Assembly (NCBI GenBank): GCA_964539615.1
Contig: CAZIJP010000077.1
Span: 1-12,935, forward strand
DNA: 12,935 nt
Reading direction: 5' to 3'
From: CAYRFE01 sp964539615
GTDB taxonomy: Bacteria; Macinerneyibacteriota; Macinerneyibacteria; Macinerneyibacteriales; CAYRFE01
Shown here one piece after another: positions 5,615 to 12,935 of the stretch. The notes beneath the pieces were generated by a model. It was not told the DNA's origin. It saw only the letters and a program-made list of their open reading frames with translations, and did not search any database. The number at the start of each line of letters is the position of its first letter. The first letter of the stretch is position 1. Both the position numbers and the translations under genes were made by a program.

Positions 5615-7039
5615 ATGAAAAGGTTGTGTTTGGTTGCTTTATTTCTTATGGGTTTCGTTGCTACTATGTGGGGGCAAGGCGGCGACGGTTTGAAGATCGG
5701 CGATACGACATGGAAATTTGACGGTGAGATACGCTTTATGTACACCGATCAGACCGATCCTGATAATTGGGATTTTTTTGTAAAAGATTCTGATAGCTTC
5801 AACAGAATGTATCAGCGGTACCGCTTGGGTATCTCGGCACAAATGGGTGATTCTCTGAAAGCATATTATATGCTTCAGGTTGGCGACGAACAATGGGGCA
5901 ATAAAAATTATAATGAACGCGAGATCAACCTCAGATCATTATACGCCTATTTGGAGTTTACGCCTGAATGGCTCGGCACAACGGCCATCCGTGTGGGCTT
6001 ACAGCCGTATGACGATCTGTTTCAGTATTCGGTATTCAGCGATGAAGCGATTGGGCTTCTTGTTATGCCTACCACGGATAAACTCGCTGCCCGCATCGGT
6101 TTTCTCACGCTTCGCGATGATGATGTGGATCAGGATGTAGGTTATTACAAATCAAAACTTGGGTTTATATCAGAAGGTATCCTGCCGTGTGCGGATACAT
6201 TGTTCCTTGCAGACGCCACCTATAAAATGACCGACTCATTGACGATCAAGGGTGCGTTCTTTTATGAATATCTCAGGAATTTACCGGTTGTTTCGGAAGA
6301 TATTTCGATGACCCATAACATGGCATTTTACGGTGTCGGCGCCGATTACGCGTCCGAGACCCTAGGCTACGGCGCACACTTTATCATGCGCAGCGGCACG
6401 ACAGATATTTATAACGATAGTGACGAACTGGCGGGCACCTATGATTTCTCGGGATATTTTGCGTATGCATACGGTTCATACACCATGAATGATTTTACGG
6501 TAAAAGTGAATTTCGGATATACTCCGTGGAAAAATGAAACGGAAAATGACGCCGAAGGCGTTACGCATTATACAAAATCCAACTGGGCAGGCGCATTTGC
6601 AATGGTTGAGATGGATGATGGCGAAGCGCTGTATTTCGGACACAACAGCGGAAACCAGTGGATGAGCGCATACGGCCTTGAATATTACGGCCGCGGCGAC
6701 GTGTGCGACCGTCAGGCGTTGATGAATTCGTACGGCGGTTATGAAGGGCTTATGGTCATTTCCATCAATGCTTCGTATAAATGGGCTTTTGCTAATCTTG
6801 GTTTTATCCGTTCCTCTTCGGACATCTATTACACGGATGATCCTGAGGCTGATATCTTTGATACAAATATCGGCACGGAGATCGATCTTGGCGTTAAGAC
6901 CGAGATCATGAAAAATCTTCAATTCAGTATTGTGTATGCGATGTTCATGCCCGGTGATTACTGGATGTATGATATGTCGTCAGATACCGAGCTTGGTACT
7001 GCTCACGAACTCTCTACACAGTTGAAATATACGTTCTGA
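5615..7039 (+). CDS. Outer-membrane beta-barrel (porin-like) protein
   Basis: This 474-residue protein has a signal peptide (MKRLCLVALFLMGFVATMW, cleavage about residue 20-22). The mature part is full of alternating aromatic and polar strands ending with Tyr or Phe, for example WKFDGEIRFMY, RYRLGISAQMGDSLKAYYML, LGYGAHFIMRSG, GYFAYAYGSYTM and LQFSIVYAMFM. The last strand HELSTQLKYTF ends in Phe, the usual signal for barrel assembly by BamA. Length and pattern fit a 14-18-strand channel, loosely like alginate-export or other substrate porins. The substrate is not readable. The start at 5615 has AAAGGAGG four bases upstream; the in-frame ATG at 5576 lies inside the promoter -10 region and is rejected. 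It is monocistronic, between its own promoter and a strong terminator. Confidence 0.8.
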   Translation: MKRLCLVALFLMGFVATMWGQGGDGLKIGDTTWKFDGEIRFMYTDQTDPDNWDFFVKDSDSFNRMYQRYRLGISAQMGDSLKAYYMLQVGDEQWGNKNYNEREINLRSLYAYLEFTPEWLGTTAIRVGLQPYDDLFQYSVFSDEAIGLLVMPTTDKLAARIGFLTLRDDDVDQDVGYYKSKLGFISEGILPCADTLFLADATYKMTDSLTIKGAFFYEYLRNLPVVSEDISMTHNMAFYGVGADYASETLGYGAHFIMRSGTTDIYNDSDELAGTYDFSGYFAYAYGSYTMNDFTVKVNFGYTPWKNETENDAEGVTHYTKSNWAGAFAMVEMDDGEALYFGHNSGNQWMSAYGLEYYGRGDVCDRQALMNSYGGYEGLMVISINASYKWAFANLGFIRSSSDIYYTDDPEADIFDTNIGTEIDLGVKTEIMKNLQFSIVYAMFMPGDYWMYDMSSDTELGTAHELSTQLKYTF

Positions 7040-7062
7040 TATTTACGATCAACGATAGTACG

Positions 7063-7090
7063 AAAGCCCGGTGAAAGCCGGGCTTTTTTA
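7063..7090 (+). terminator. Rho-independent terminator of the beta-barrel gene
   Basis: A 9-bp stem pairs AAAGCCCGG (7063-7071) with CCGGGCTTT (7078-7086) around TGAAAG, running into a T-tract at 7084-7089. It lies 24 nt after the stop codon and isolates the barrel gene from the kinase operon. Confidence 0.9.
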
Positions 7091-7154
7091 TCATAAACTG
7101 CCTAGTATTCTTACTCGGCGAAGGATATTGTTTCTTCGGTGGTTACTCCCGTTA

Positions 7155-7169
7155 TAAACTTAAAGTTTA
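7155..7169. promoter_or_regulatory. 15-bp perfect palindrome, possible operator
   Basis: TAAACTT (7155-7161) and AAGTTTA (7163-7169) are perfect inverted repeats around a single A. The centre lies about 21 bp upstream of the kinase -35 box. The size and position suit an activator or repressor dimer, but no matching regulator can be named. The low base complexity leaves some chance of coincidence. Confidence 0.4.
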
Positions 7170-7179
7170 GAAAAAATGA

Positions 7180-7207
7180 TTGAAAAGAAACGTAACTGTG
7201 ATACTAT
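7180..7207 (+). promoter_or_regulatory. Extended -10 sigma70 promoter for the kinase operon
   Basis: TTGAAA (7180-7185), a 16-bp spacer and TACTAT (7202-7207), with a TGA extension at 7199-7201, make a good extended -10 promoter. Transcription would begin at about 7213-7215. That is right at GAGG (7215-7218), the ribosome site of the ATG at 7229, so the leader would be only about 15 nt. Confidence 0.6.
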
Positions 7208-7228
7208 CAATGCTGAGGCACATTCATA

Positions 7229-10201
7229 ATGAAGAAAGAAAATTTTTTATCGGCATGTGACAATGCCCCGTTCGGTTATGCCGTCTTTCGCGTTATCCGT
7301 AAGGATACGATCGATTTTGAACCGATAGAGACAAACTCACTTTTTCATTCGATAGTAAACAATACACAACGTAAGCTTATTTCTTCAGCTGATTTTCTCT
7401 GCGAATATTTTCGGGAGGCAGCAGCATCCTCATCATCGTATACCAAGATCATCTATGTAGATCATCTCATCCGTTGGTATGATCTTCAGGCTTACATGAG
7501 CGGAGATGATCTTCTGACAGCAGTATTCACCGATGTGACCGATGATCAAAAACGCATCATTGATTTTGAGCGAATGTTCACGGTGGCGCACCTTTTACAA
7601 TTCAGGCTTGATATCGACGGGAGATTCGAGAAATTCGGCTCTTTGGCTGAAGAGCTTTCCGGGTATGAATCGGCTTCATTGATCGGGAAAAAGTGGATCG
7701 ACTTTGTTTACGCCGATGATCTTGCCGCATCACAGGATATGCTTGCTCTTCTTATACAAGCTCAAAACGAGATCCGTTTTACCAACCGGTGCTTGCATCG
7801 CGACGGGAGCTATCATTGGGTCGACTGGACCATGAGGGTATACGACAACCATATCTATGCATCCGCACGTGATGTGACCGCATATAAAAATACCGAAGAC
7901 ATGCTTCGGGAAATAAGCGAACAGCATCGTATCCTGTTGGAAGAATCACCCGATCCGTTATTTTCATTCACATCGCAAGGGGTCTATCGTTTTGTCAACA
8001 AGGCTTTTGCCGAGGGAGTCGGCAAGACCGTTGCCGAGATACTGGGGCATAAAATCGGGGATGTATTTCCCAAAGAAGAGGCTGAAAAGCGATATGCATC
8101 ATTAAGGCATGTTTTTGAGACCGGCGAAGAAAAAGTGATCGAAGTGCGCGTACCGCGCTCGGACGGAGACCGTTTTTATATCACCACGATATTTCCTATT
8201 AAAAACCAGAACGGTGCTGTAGATTTTGTGATCTGTACGTCAAAGAACATCACCGAGCGTAAGCGTGCCGAGGAAGCATTGCAGGAATCGAGCCAAAGGC
8301 TCCACGATATCATTGATTTTCTCCCTGACGCAACATTTGTCATTGATAACGATAAAAAGGTCATCGCATGGAACAGAGCCATGGAGGAAATGACCGGCAT
8401 CAAGACCGAAGATATGCTCGGGAAGGGGGATCATGCATATGCCGTGCCATTCTACGGAGAACCTCGCGAGCAGCTTCTTGATCTGGTCGATATTGATAAT
8501 GAAGAGTTAAAACAAAAATATACAAAGATTACCCGGCATGGCGATATTCTCTATGCTGAGGTTTTTGTGCCTGCATTATACGGCGGCAAGGGTGCGTATG
8601 TCTGGGCTACGGGCGCTCCTCTCTTTGATGCAAAAGGCACCCGTATCGGTGCTATCGAGTCCATACGTGACATCACCGAGCGTAAACATATGGAAGAATC
8701 GCTGAAGGCGAGTGAAGAACGCCTCCGCACGATCATCAATACCTCTCCGGATGCGATCGCCATCTCATCGATAGAAGGTATCATCGTTGAGGTCACTCCG
8801 AGGACCATGTCAATGTTCGGCTTCACTTCGCCGGACGAAATCGTCGGCAGGCATATCTTTGATTTTATGGACCCGTCATACCATGAAAAAGCATTGCTTT
8901 TGATCGGAGAATTGCTCAAAGGGCATTACACCGGCGCGGCGGAATATCAAATGATCCGCAAAGACGGAAGCCGTTTTTTTGCCGAGGCCAATGCCGATGT
9001 GCTGCGCGATTCTCAGGGAAATCCTACCGGTCTTTTGTTTGTCGAACGTGATATCACCGAACGAAAAGAGACCGAAGTATCCCTCATCGAAAGCCAACGC
9101 CTTGCAACGATCGGTGAGATGTCGTCGGCGATAGCGCATGATTTCAACAATTCGCTTCAATCCATTTTGGGTAATATCGAGTTGGCGATGATCTCATGCG
9201 ACAACTTTGAAAAAACGAGATCGTATCTTTCCGCCATACGCACGGCCACGGTCGATGCCGCAACGCGTGTTCAGTTGCTGCAGCGGTATGCCGGTCAGAA
9301 ACAGAACGCAAGCCCGTATGCGCCTGTTGATCTGAACACATTGCTTGACGACGTGATCGTGCAATCCCGTCCGTTATGGAAAGATAATCCGCAACGCACG
9401 GGCGTGGTCGTGAGCATCATTAAAAACTACAGCGCTATCCCCGAGATCCTCGGCAACGATGGTGAGCTTCGATCGGTGTTTTATAATATCGTTAAAAACG
9501 GTATCGAAGCAATGCCGGACGGCGGGACTGTCATTGTTGAGACGAAGGTAACCGATGCTTCTGTCGTGGTCCGCATCACCGACAGCGGGAATGGTATGGA
9601 CGAAATGATACGTTCACGAATGTTCCAACCGTTTTTTTCAACGAAAGGCTACGGCGCAGGACGCGGTATGGGGTTGAGCAGCGCTTACGGTATCATAAAA
9701 GAACATCGCGGAACGATCGGTGTGGTTTTTTCTGCTCCCGGGAAAGGCACGATTATTGAAATTGTGCTCCCTGCTTTTGTATCCGAAAAGAAAGAAGTTC
9801 TGTCGGAACGCAAAAAAGATACAAACATCCAAGCTTCGATCCTGTGGGTTGAAGATGAAGAAATGATCCGAATCATCATCGTTGAAATGATGCGAACGTT
9901 GGGCGTTACCGTTGAAGTTGCCGATTGCGGAGAAACTGCGCTTAAAATGCTGGCCGTCAACACCTATGACCTCGTTGTTACCGATATCGGCATGCCCGGC
10001 ATGAGCGGTTGGCAACTTGCCGAGCGGATCAAAAAACAATTCTCGGGGGCAATGCCGGTAGTTGTAGCGAGCGGATGGGGAACACAAATAGAGGACGATA
10101 TAAAGAAGCGTTACGGCGTTTCCCATGTTGTGGGAAAACCGTTCAGCATGGATCAAATTTCCGATATCATCACTGATATTCTGCAGCAAAAACGATCATA
10201 G
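7229..10201 (+). CDS. Soluble multi-PAS hybrid sensor histidine kinase with receiver domain
   Basis: This 990-residue protein has no membrane segment, so it senses in the cytosol. It has five PAS-type units: a divergent N-terminal one (about 1-110), then about 111-225, 226-345, 353-485 and 490-612. Several end in the ITERK linker typical of PAS/PAC modules. The dimerisation domain has the H-box AIAHDFNNSL with phosphoacceptor His637. The ATPase domain has the N-box around Asn753/Asn757, G1 DSGNGM (785-790) and G2 GRGMGL (811-816). A C-terminal receiver (about 869-988) has Glu/Asp at WVEDEE, phosphoacceptor Asp919 in VVTDIGMPG and Lys970. No output domain follows, so phosphate must pass to another protein or the receiver must be regulatory. 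No heme or flavin residue is obvious. The glycosylase gene begins 11 nt after the stop. Confidence 0.93.
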   Translation: MKKENFLSACDNAPFGYAVFRVIRKDTIDFEPIETNSLFHSIVNNTQRKLISSADFLCEYFREAAASSSSYTKIIYVDHLIRWYDLQAYMSGDDLLTAVFTDVTDDQKRIIDFERMFTVAHLLQFRLDIDGRFEKFGSLAEELSGYESASLIGKKWIDFVYADDLAASQDMLALLIQAQNEIRFTNRCLHRDGSYHWVDWTMRVYDNHIYASARDVTAYKNTEDMLREISEQHRILLEESPDPLFSFTSQGVYRFVNKAFAEGVGKTVAEILGHKIGDVFPKEEAEKRYASLRHVFETGEEKVIEVRVPRSDGDRFYITTIFPIKNQNGAVDFVICTSKNITERKRAEEALQESSQRLHDIIDFLPDATFVIDNDKKVIAWNRAMEEMTGIKTEDMLGKGDHAYAVPFYGEPREQLLDLVDIDNEELKQKYTKITRHGDILYAEVFVPALYGGKGAYVWATGAPLFDAKGTRIGAIESIRDITERKHMEESLKASEERLRTIINTSPDAIAISSIEGIIVEVTPRTMSMFGFTSPDEIVGRHIFDFMDPSYHEKALLLIGELLKGHYTGAAEYQMIRKDGSRFFAEANADVLRDSQGNPTGLLFVERDITERKETEVSLIESQRLATIGEMSSAIAHDFNNSLQSILGNIELAMISCDNFEKTRSYLSAIRTATVDAATRVQLLQRYAGQKQNASPYAPVDLNTLLDDVIVQSRPLWKDNPQRTGVVVSIIKNYSAIPEILGNDGELRSVFYNIVKNGIEAMPDGGTVIVETKVTDASVVVRITDSGNGMDEMIRSRMFQPFFSTKGYGAGRGMGLSSAYGIIKEHRGTIGVVFSAPGKGTIIEIVLPAFVSEKKEVLSERKKDTNIQASILWVEDEEMIRIIIVEMMRTLGVTVEVADCGETALKMLAVNTYDLVVTDIGMPGMSGWQLAERIKKQFSGAMPVVVASGWGTQIEDDIKKRYGVSHVVGKPFSMDQISDIITDILQQKRS

Positions 10202-10212
10202 AAGGTCGCACA

Positions 10213-11385
10213 ATGCAACCGATTGTCATCACTAACGGTCAGGCGCGTCGATTTCTTGTATCATACCAACGTCTTACCGATACCACCGCTATTTGCCGCG
10301 AAGGCGATATTGTTGATCATGTTCGGCAAGTCGGTTGTATTCAATACGATCCGCTCGATGCGGCAGGCAGAAATGCCGATCTGGTAGTGCAATCGCGTTT
10401 TCCCGAATATCGCAAATCAATGCTTGAAAAAGCGCTCTATACCGAACGTTCACTTTTTGATGTGTGGGATAAGAACATGTCTATAGCCGCCGTATCGGAT
10501 TGGTCGTATTTTTCCCGTTTCCGACAGCGTCATCTGCCATGGATCGAGAAGCACAAGGATGCCGTGGTATTCATCACCGATCATCTCCAAACACACGATT
10601 ATGCATCATCATCTGATTTTGATCTTGAACACAAGGTAGATTGGCATTACGGCCCGCAGCGTTTGGCAAAAGCCGCGCTTGAGTGTATGTGTTATGCCGG
10701 TTTGGCGGTAGTTCACCATAAAAGGGGTGCGAGGCGGTACTACGGTCTTGCATCGCGAAATATTCCGGAAGAAATGGTACAAACGCCTGACCCGAATGTT
10801 ACGGAAGACGAGTATCATGCGTGGGGTGTTTTACGCCGCATAAATAGCGTCGGGTTGTTGTGGGACCGCCCGAGCGATGCATGGCTCGGTGTGCGAGGAC
10901 TAAAAAGTAATGAACGCCATATGATCGTAGAACGACTGATCCGTTCGGGCGAAGTGATCCCTGTTCATGTTGACGGCATACGTTATCGGTTGTTTATTTC
11001 TTCCGGGAACGTTGAGCTATTACAAAAGACCATCGATATGCCGATCGACAATGAGGAAGCACGGCTTCTTGCGCCGCTCGATAATATGCTGTGGGACAGA
11101 AAGCTGATAGCTGCGTTATTTGACTTTTCTTATACCTGGGAAGTATATGTGCCCGTGGAAAAGCGGCAATACGGCTATTATGTATTGCCGGTGATGTATA
11201 ACGATCGTTTCATAGGCAGGATCGAACCGTTCGTCGATAAAAAGACACGATCGCTCATCATTAAAAATTATTGGCCGCAACAAGGCATTGCGGCAGGTGA
11301 GTTTCATCAGCAGATCATGAAAGCGCTGGAGCGGTTCGCTGTATTCAATGAGTGTGTCGATATCAAATATCAATGTTCGCTTTGA
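10213..11385 (+). CDS. YcaQ/AlkX-family winged-helix DNA glycosylase
   Basis: This 390-residue protein is of the HTH_42 (AlkZ/YcaQ) family, tandem winged-helix DNA glycosylases. Escherichia coli YcaQ unhooks interstrand crosslinks and removes bulky N7-alkylguanines. The catalytic signature is present as Gln44-Tyr45-Asp46 in VGCIQYDPLDAAGRNADLVV, the QxD form of YcaQ rather than the QxQ form of AlkZ. Other family stretches are HYGPQRLAKAALECM (145-159), LGVRGLKSNERHMIVERL (225-242), RLLAPLDNMLWDR (284-296) and EKRQYGYYVLPV (316-327). The protein is cytosolic, with length normal for the family. The ATG at 10213 has AAGGT close upstream. It lies 11 nt after the kinase with no promoter between, so it should be cotranscribed. 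Family assignment is firm; the crosslink-repair role is by homology. Confidence 0.88.
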   Translation: MQPIVITNGQARRFLVSYQRLTDTTAICREGDIVDHVRQVGCIQYDPLDAAGRNADLVVQSRFPEYRKSMLEKALYTERSLFDVWDKNMSIAAVSDWSYFSRFRQRHLPWIEKHKDAVVFITDHLQTHDYASSSDFDLEHKVDWHYGPQRLAKAALECMCYAGLAVVHHKRGARRYYGLASRNIPEEMVQTPDPNVTEDEYHAWGVLRRINSVGLLWDRPSDAWLGVRGLKSNERHMIVERLIRSGEVIPVHVDGIRYRLFISSGNVELLQKTIDMPIDNEEARLLAPLDNMLWDRKLIAALFDFSYTWEVYVPVEKRQYGYYVLPVMYNDRFIGRIEPFVDKKTRSLIIKNYWPQQGIAAGEFHQQIMKALERFAVFNECVDIKYQCSL

Positions 11386-11503
11386 TCGACGCAAGCGATG
11401 TAGGTTTATCGTTTATCTCAAACGCATAGGTGATCCAGACGGGATTGTTCAGTCGATGCGAGCACCTTTTTGCCGTCCGTTTTTAGCGTTGCGATGAAAA
11501 GGC

Positions 11504-11533
11504 ATTGCTCAATTAAAAAAAAATTGCTAAATT
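11504..11533 (+). promoter_or_regulatory. Direct repeats upstream of the AraC-type gene, candidate operator
   Basis: ATTGCTCAATT (11504-11514) and ATTGCTAAATT (11523-11533) agree at 10 of 11 bases and are offset by 19 bp, about two helical turns. A poly-A stretch lies between them. AraC-family proteins commonly bind direct repeats on one DNA face, so this suits autoregulation of the gene that starts at 11605. The AT-rich composition is a caution. Confidence 0.45.
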
Positions 11534-11561
11534 GTCAAAAAAGATAAATACGGTCAAGAAT
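11532..11561 (+). promoter_or_regulatory. Weak candidate promoter for the AraC-type gene
   Basis: TTGTCA (11532-11537) is a good -35. The only -10 at suitable spacing is AAGAAT (11556-11561, 18 bp), which is poor. The -35 abuts the second direct repeat, as expected for a promoter needing an activator. The rest of the 11386-11603 spacer shows no terminator or gene. Confidence 0.3.
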
Positions 11562-11604
11562 GTATGAGTCCGTTCAGGTATCGTCTTTGAAGGCGGGAGG
11601 AATG

Positions 11605-12504
11605 ATGAACAAAAAGGTCAGGGCTGTACAGAAAATGCAGGATTTCATTGAAACGCATCTTGAAGAAAAGATTACGCTTTCAATGCTTGCCGATGCTGCC
11701 GGATTGACAGAGCCGTATGTTTCGCGCACATTCAGGGAATTGGTCGGAATGGCGCCTTCCGATTATATTCGCGCACGACAGCTTACACATTCGGTGTCAA
11801 GTATCGGAGGCTCGGAAAAGAATATTCTCGAGGTCGCAATGGATACGCACTTTGAGACCCACGAAGGGTATCTGAAGGCCTTCAAACGTCAATTCGGCAT
11901 TAATCCGTACACTTACCGAAAAAGCAAACCTCCGATCCCGCTGTTTTTCAAACGCAGTGCACGGGATCTTTATTTGTATTCCCGGAAAGGAGACGATACC
12001 ATGAATGAAAAAACGGTCTTTGTCCAAGTTACCCAGCGTCCCGAGAGACGGCTGATCGTGCAGCGCGGTAAAAAGGCCACGCATTATTTTGAATACTGTG
12101 ACGAGGTTGGGTGTGATGTGTGGGGAATACTCAGCAGCGTGCAGGGAAGTTTATTCGGTAAGCCTGTGGCGCTCTGGCTGCCCCGGAATTGTATTAAACC
12201 GGGTACGTCGGAATATGTGCAGGGCATTGAAATGCCGGCCGATTATTGCGGCGTTGTCCCGAAAGGCATGGAGTTGATCGATCTTCCCGCGTGCCTGATG
12301 ATGGAATTTCACGGTGAACCGTTTGCGGAGACTGAAGACGAGAGCGGAATGGAGGCTGCCATACACGCTGTTCAGCACGTGATCGCCTTATACAAACCTG
12401 AACGATTCGGTTATCGCTGGGATACCGATGCAAATCCGCATTGTCAGTATGAACCTGATCCTGTGGTGGGTTATTGTGAAGCAGTGCCTGTTATAAAGAT
12501 TTGA
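11605..12504 (+). CDS. AraC-family regulator with GyrI-like effector-binding domain
   Basis: This is a 299-residue protein. Residues 5-108 are the AraC DNA-binding region with two helix-turn-helix units: ITLSMLADAAGLTEPYVSRTF (23-43) and ILEVAMDTHFETHEGYLKAFKRQFGINP (74-101). After a linker, about 133-299 form a GyrI-like small-molecule-binding domain (FVQVTQRPERRLIVQRGKKA, YCDEVGCDVWGILSS, KPGTSEYVQGIEMPADY, LPACLMMEFHGEPF). This architecture, with the DNA-binding part first, resembles Rob/SoxS-like drug-responsive regulators, so it may respond to a hydrophobic or cationic compound. The ATG at 11605 is preferred because GGGAGG (11595-11600) sits four bases before it; the adjacent ATG at 11602 is too close and that at 11560 has no ribosome site. 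It follows the glycosylase by about 220 nt and precedes a terminator. The ligand and targets are unknown. Confidence 0.88.
   Translation: MNKKVRAVQKMQDFIETHLEEKITLSMLADAAGLTEPYVSRTFRELVGMAPSDYIRARQLTHSVSSIGGSEKNILEVAMDTHFETHEGYLKAFKRQFGINPYTYRKSKPPIPLFFKRSARDLYLYSRKGDDTMNEKTVFVQVTQRPERRLIVQRGKKATHYFEYCDEVGCDVWGILSSVQGSLFGKPVALWLPRNCIKPGTSEYVQGIEMPADYCGVVPKGMELIDLPACLMMEFHGEPFAETEDESGMEAAIHAVQHVIALYKPERFGYRWDTDANPHCQYEPDPVVGYCEAVPVIKI
11986..12003 (+). promoter_or_regulatory. Internal ribosome site and ATG at the domain boundary of the AraC gene
   Basis: AAAGGAG (11986-11992) stands eight bases before an in-frame ATG at 12001 (Met133), exactly where the GyrI-like domain begins. Initiation here would make a free 167-residue GyrI-like protein. 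The site is at least as good as the one at the main start. The linker may simply encode conserved residues (RKGDDTM), so use in the cell is unproven. Confidence 0.4.
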
Positions 12505-12519
12505 TATGACTAGTTATAT

Positions 12520-12546
12520 AGGGCGGGATCAATCCGCCCTTTTTTC
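12520..12546 (+). terminator. Rho-independent terminator after the AraC-type gene
   Basis: AGGGCGG (12520-12526) pairs with CCGCCCT (12534-12540) around GATCAAT and runs into a T-tract (12540-12545). It lies between two convergent genes. The opposite strand has only an AT-rich tail (TATATAACTA), so it should work mainly for the plus strand. Confidence 0.85.
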
Positions 12547-12562
12547 AATTAGTGTGTGGGGT

Positions 12563-12935
12563 TCATTTTTTTACAAAACGGAACACGGAGATCTCGTTTC
12601 GTGAGAACAAACGCATCGGCGGCCCCCAGGTGCCGGTGCCGGCCGATGTGTAGATGAAGGAATTGTCTTTTTTATACAAGCCCCATGGATATTTGTAACC
12701 GACCATGACCATGATGTCCATCGGCGGGATCTGTCCCGCATGGGTATGACCTGAGAGCTGTAAGGTTGCTCCGAGCATGACCGCATCAGAGAATTCTGCA
12801 GGCCGGTGGCGAAGCACGATCACGGGTTTGGTTGAATCAACGCCGGTCATCACTTCAGCTATCGGTTTCGGTTTATCTGTTGTTGTTCTCCTGTCATAAT
12901 CATCAAATCCCACGATGGTGATACCGTTGGGTAAA
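12563..12935 (-). CDS. Metallophosphoesterase, C-terminal part (runs off the right edge)
   Basis: These are the last ~124 residues of a calcineurin-like metallophosphoesterase of the YaeI/YkuE type. The frame stays open to the window edge, reading LPNGITIVGFDDYD at its left end. The GTG codon before GFDDYD is therefore an internal Val, not a start. Visible motifs are VLRHRPAEF, where the His is a metal-ligand position, and LSGHTHAGQI, the GHTH metal-binding motif. The family's C-terminal block GTGTWGPPMRLFSRNEI follows. The N-terminal Asp-x-His and GNHD motifs lie outside the window. Relatives are often membrane-anchored, acting on nucleotides or lipid precursors, but the substrate cannot be read here. 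It is convergent with the AraC-type gene and ends in TGA at 12563-12565. Confidence 0.88.
   Translation of the reverse strand, partial: LPNGITIVGFDDYDRRTTTDKPKPIAEVMTGVDSTKPVIVLRHRPAEFSDAVMLGATLQLSGHTHAGQIPPMDIMVMVGYKYPWGLYKKDNSFIYTSAGTGTWGPPMRLFSRNEISVFRFVKK

Noticed and set aside
12563..12913. Treating the phosphoesterase frame as a complete 116-residue gene starting at GTG 12913
   Set aside because: The frame continues without a stop to the window edge and encodes further family-like residues (LPNGITIV), so the gene is truncated by the window.

Overview
The window looks like chromosomal DNA from a diderm (Gram-negative-type) environmental bacterium of balanced base composition, probably from a draft or metagenome assembly because it contains one run of exactly 100 N. 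The diderm call rests on a signal-peptide-bearing outer-membrane beta-barrel protein ending in Phe. Clear Shine-Dalgarno sites (AAGGAG, GGAGG, AAAGGAGG) and sigma70-like -35/-10 boxes argue against Bacteroidota. I cannot name the phylum from sequence alone.

Layout, left to right. (1) Positions 1-395 hold no convincing gene, only a GTAG-headed palindromic repeat and some small hairpins. (2) 396-4169 is a two-gene operon: a GT4 glycosyltransferase carrying a large helical C-terminal domain, followed after 21 nt by a GH130 mannoside phosphorylase/mannosidase. Together they suggest synthesis and turnover of a mannose-containing, perhaps beta-1,2-linked, oligosaccharide. (3) 4170-4439 is intergenic and holds the N gap, with a GTAG-type palindromic repeat on each side. 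(4) 4440-5478 is a small pair of unrecognised genes, one secreted and one cytosolic and helical. (5) 5517-7090 has another palindromic repeat, a near-consensus extended -10 promoter, the outer-membrane beta-barrel gene and a strong intrinsic terminator. (6) 7155-11385 has a 15-bp palindrome, a second extended -10 promoter, a large soluble multi-PAS hybrid histidine kinase and, 11 nt after it, a YcaQ/AlkX-type DNA glycosylase gene. (7) 11504-12546 has direct repeats that could be an operator, an AraC-type regulator with a GyrI-like effector domain, and a terminator. (8) A metallophosphoesterase gene enters from the right edge on the minus strand.

All genes except the last read on the plus strand, in four or five likely transcription units. 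The most interesting points are the GT4/GH130 pair, the GTAG palindromic repeats (resembling REP elements mobilised by TnpA-REP/RAYT proteins) flanking the gap, the operon joining a sensory kinase to a crosslink-repair glycosylase, and a strong internal ribosome site exactly at the AraC/GyrI domain boundary. No RNA gene, CRISPR array, insertion sequence or complete mobile element was seen. No evident novel defence or mobile system was found.
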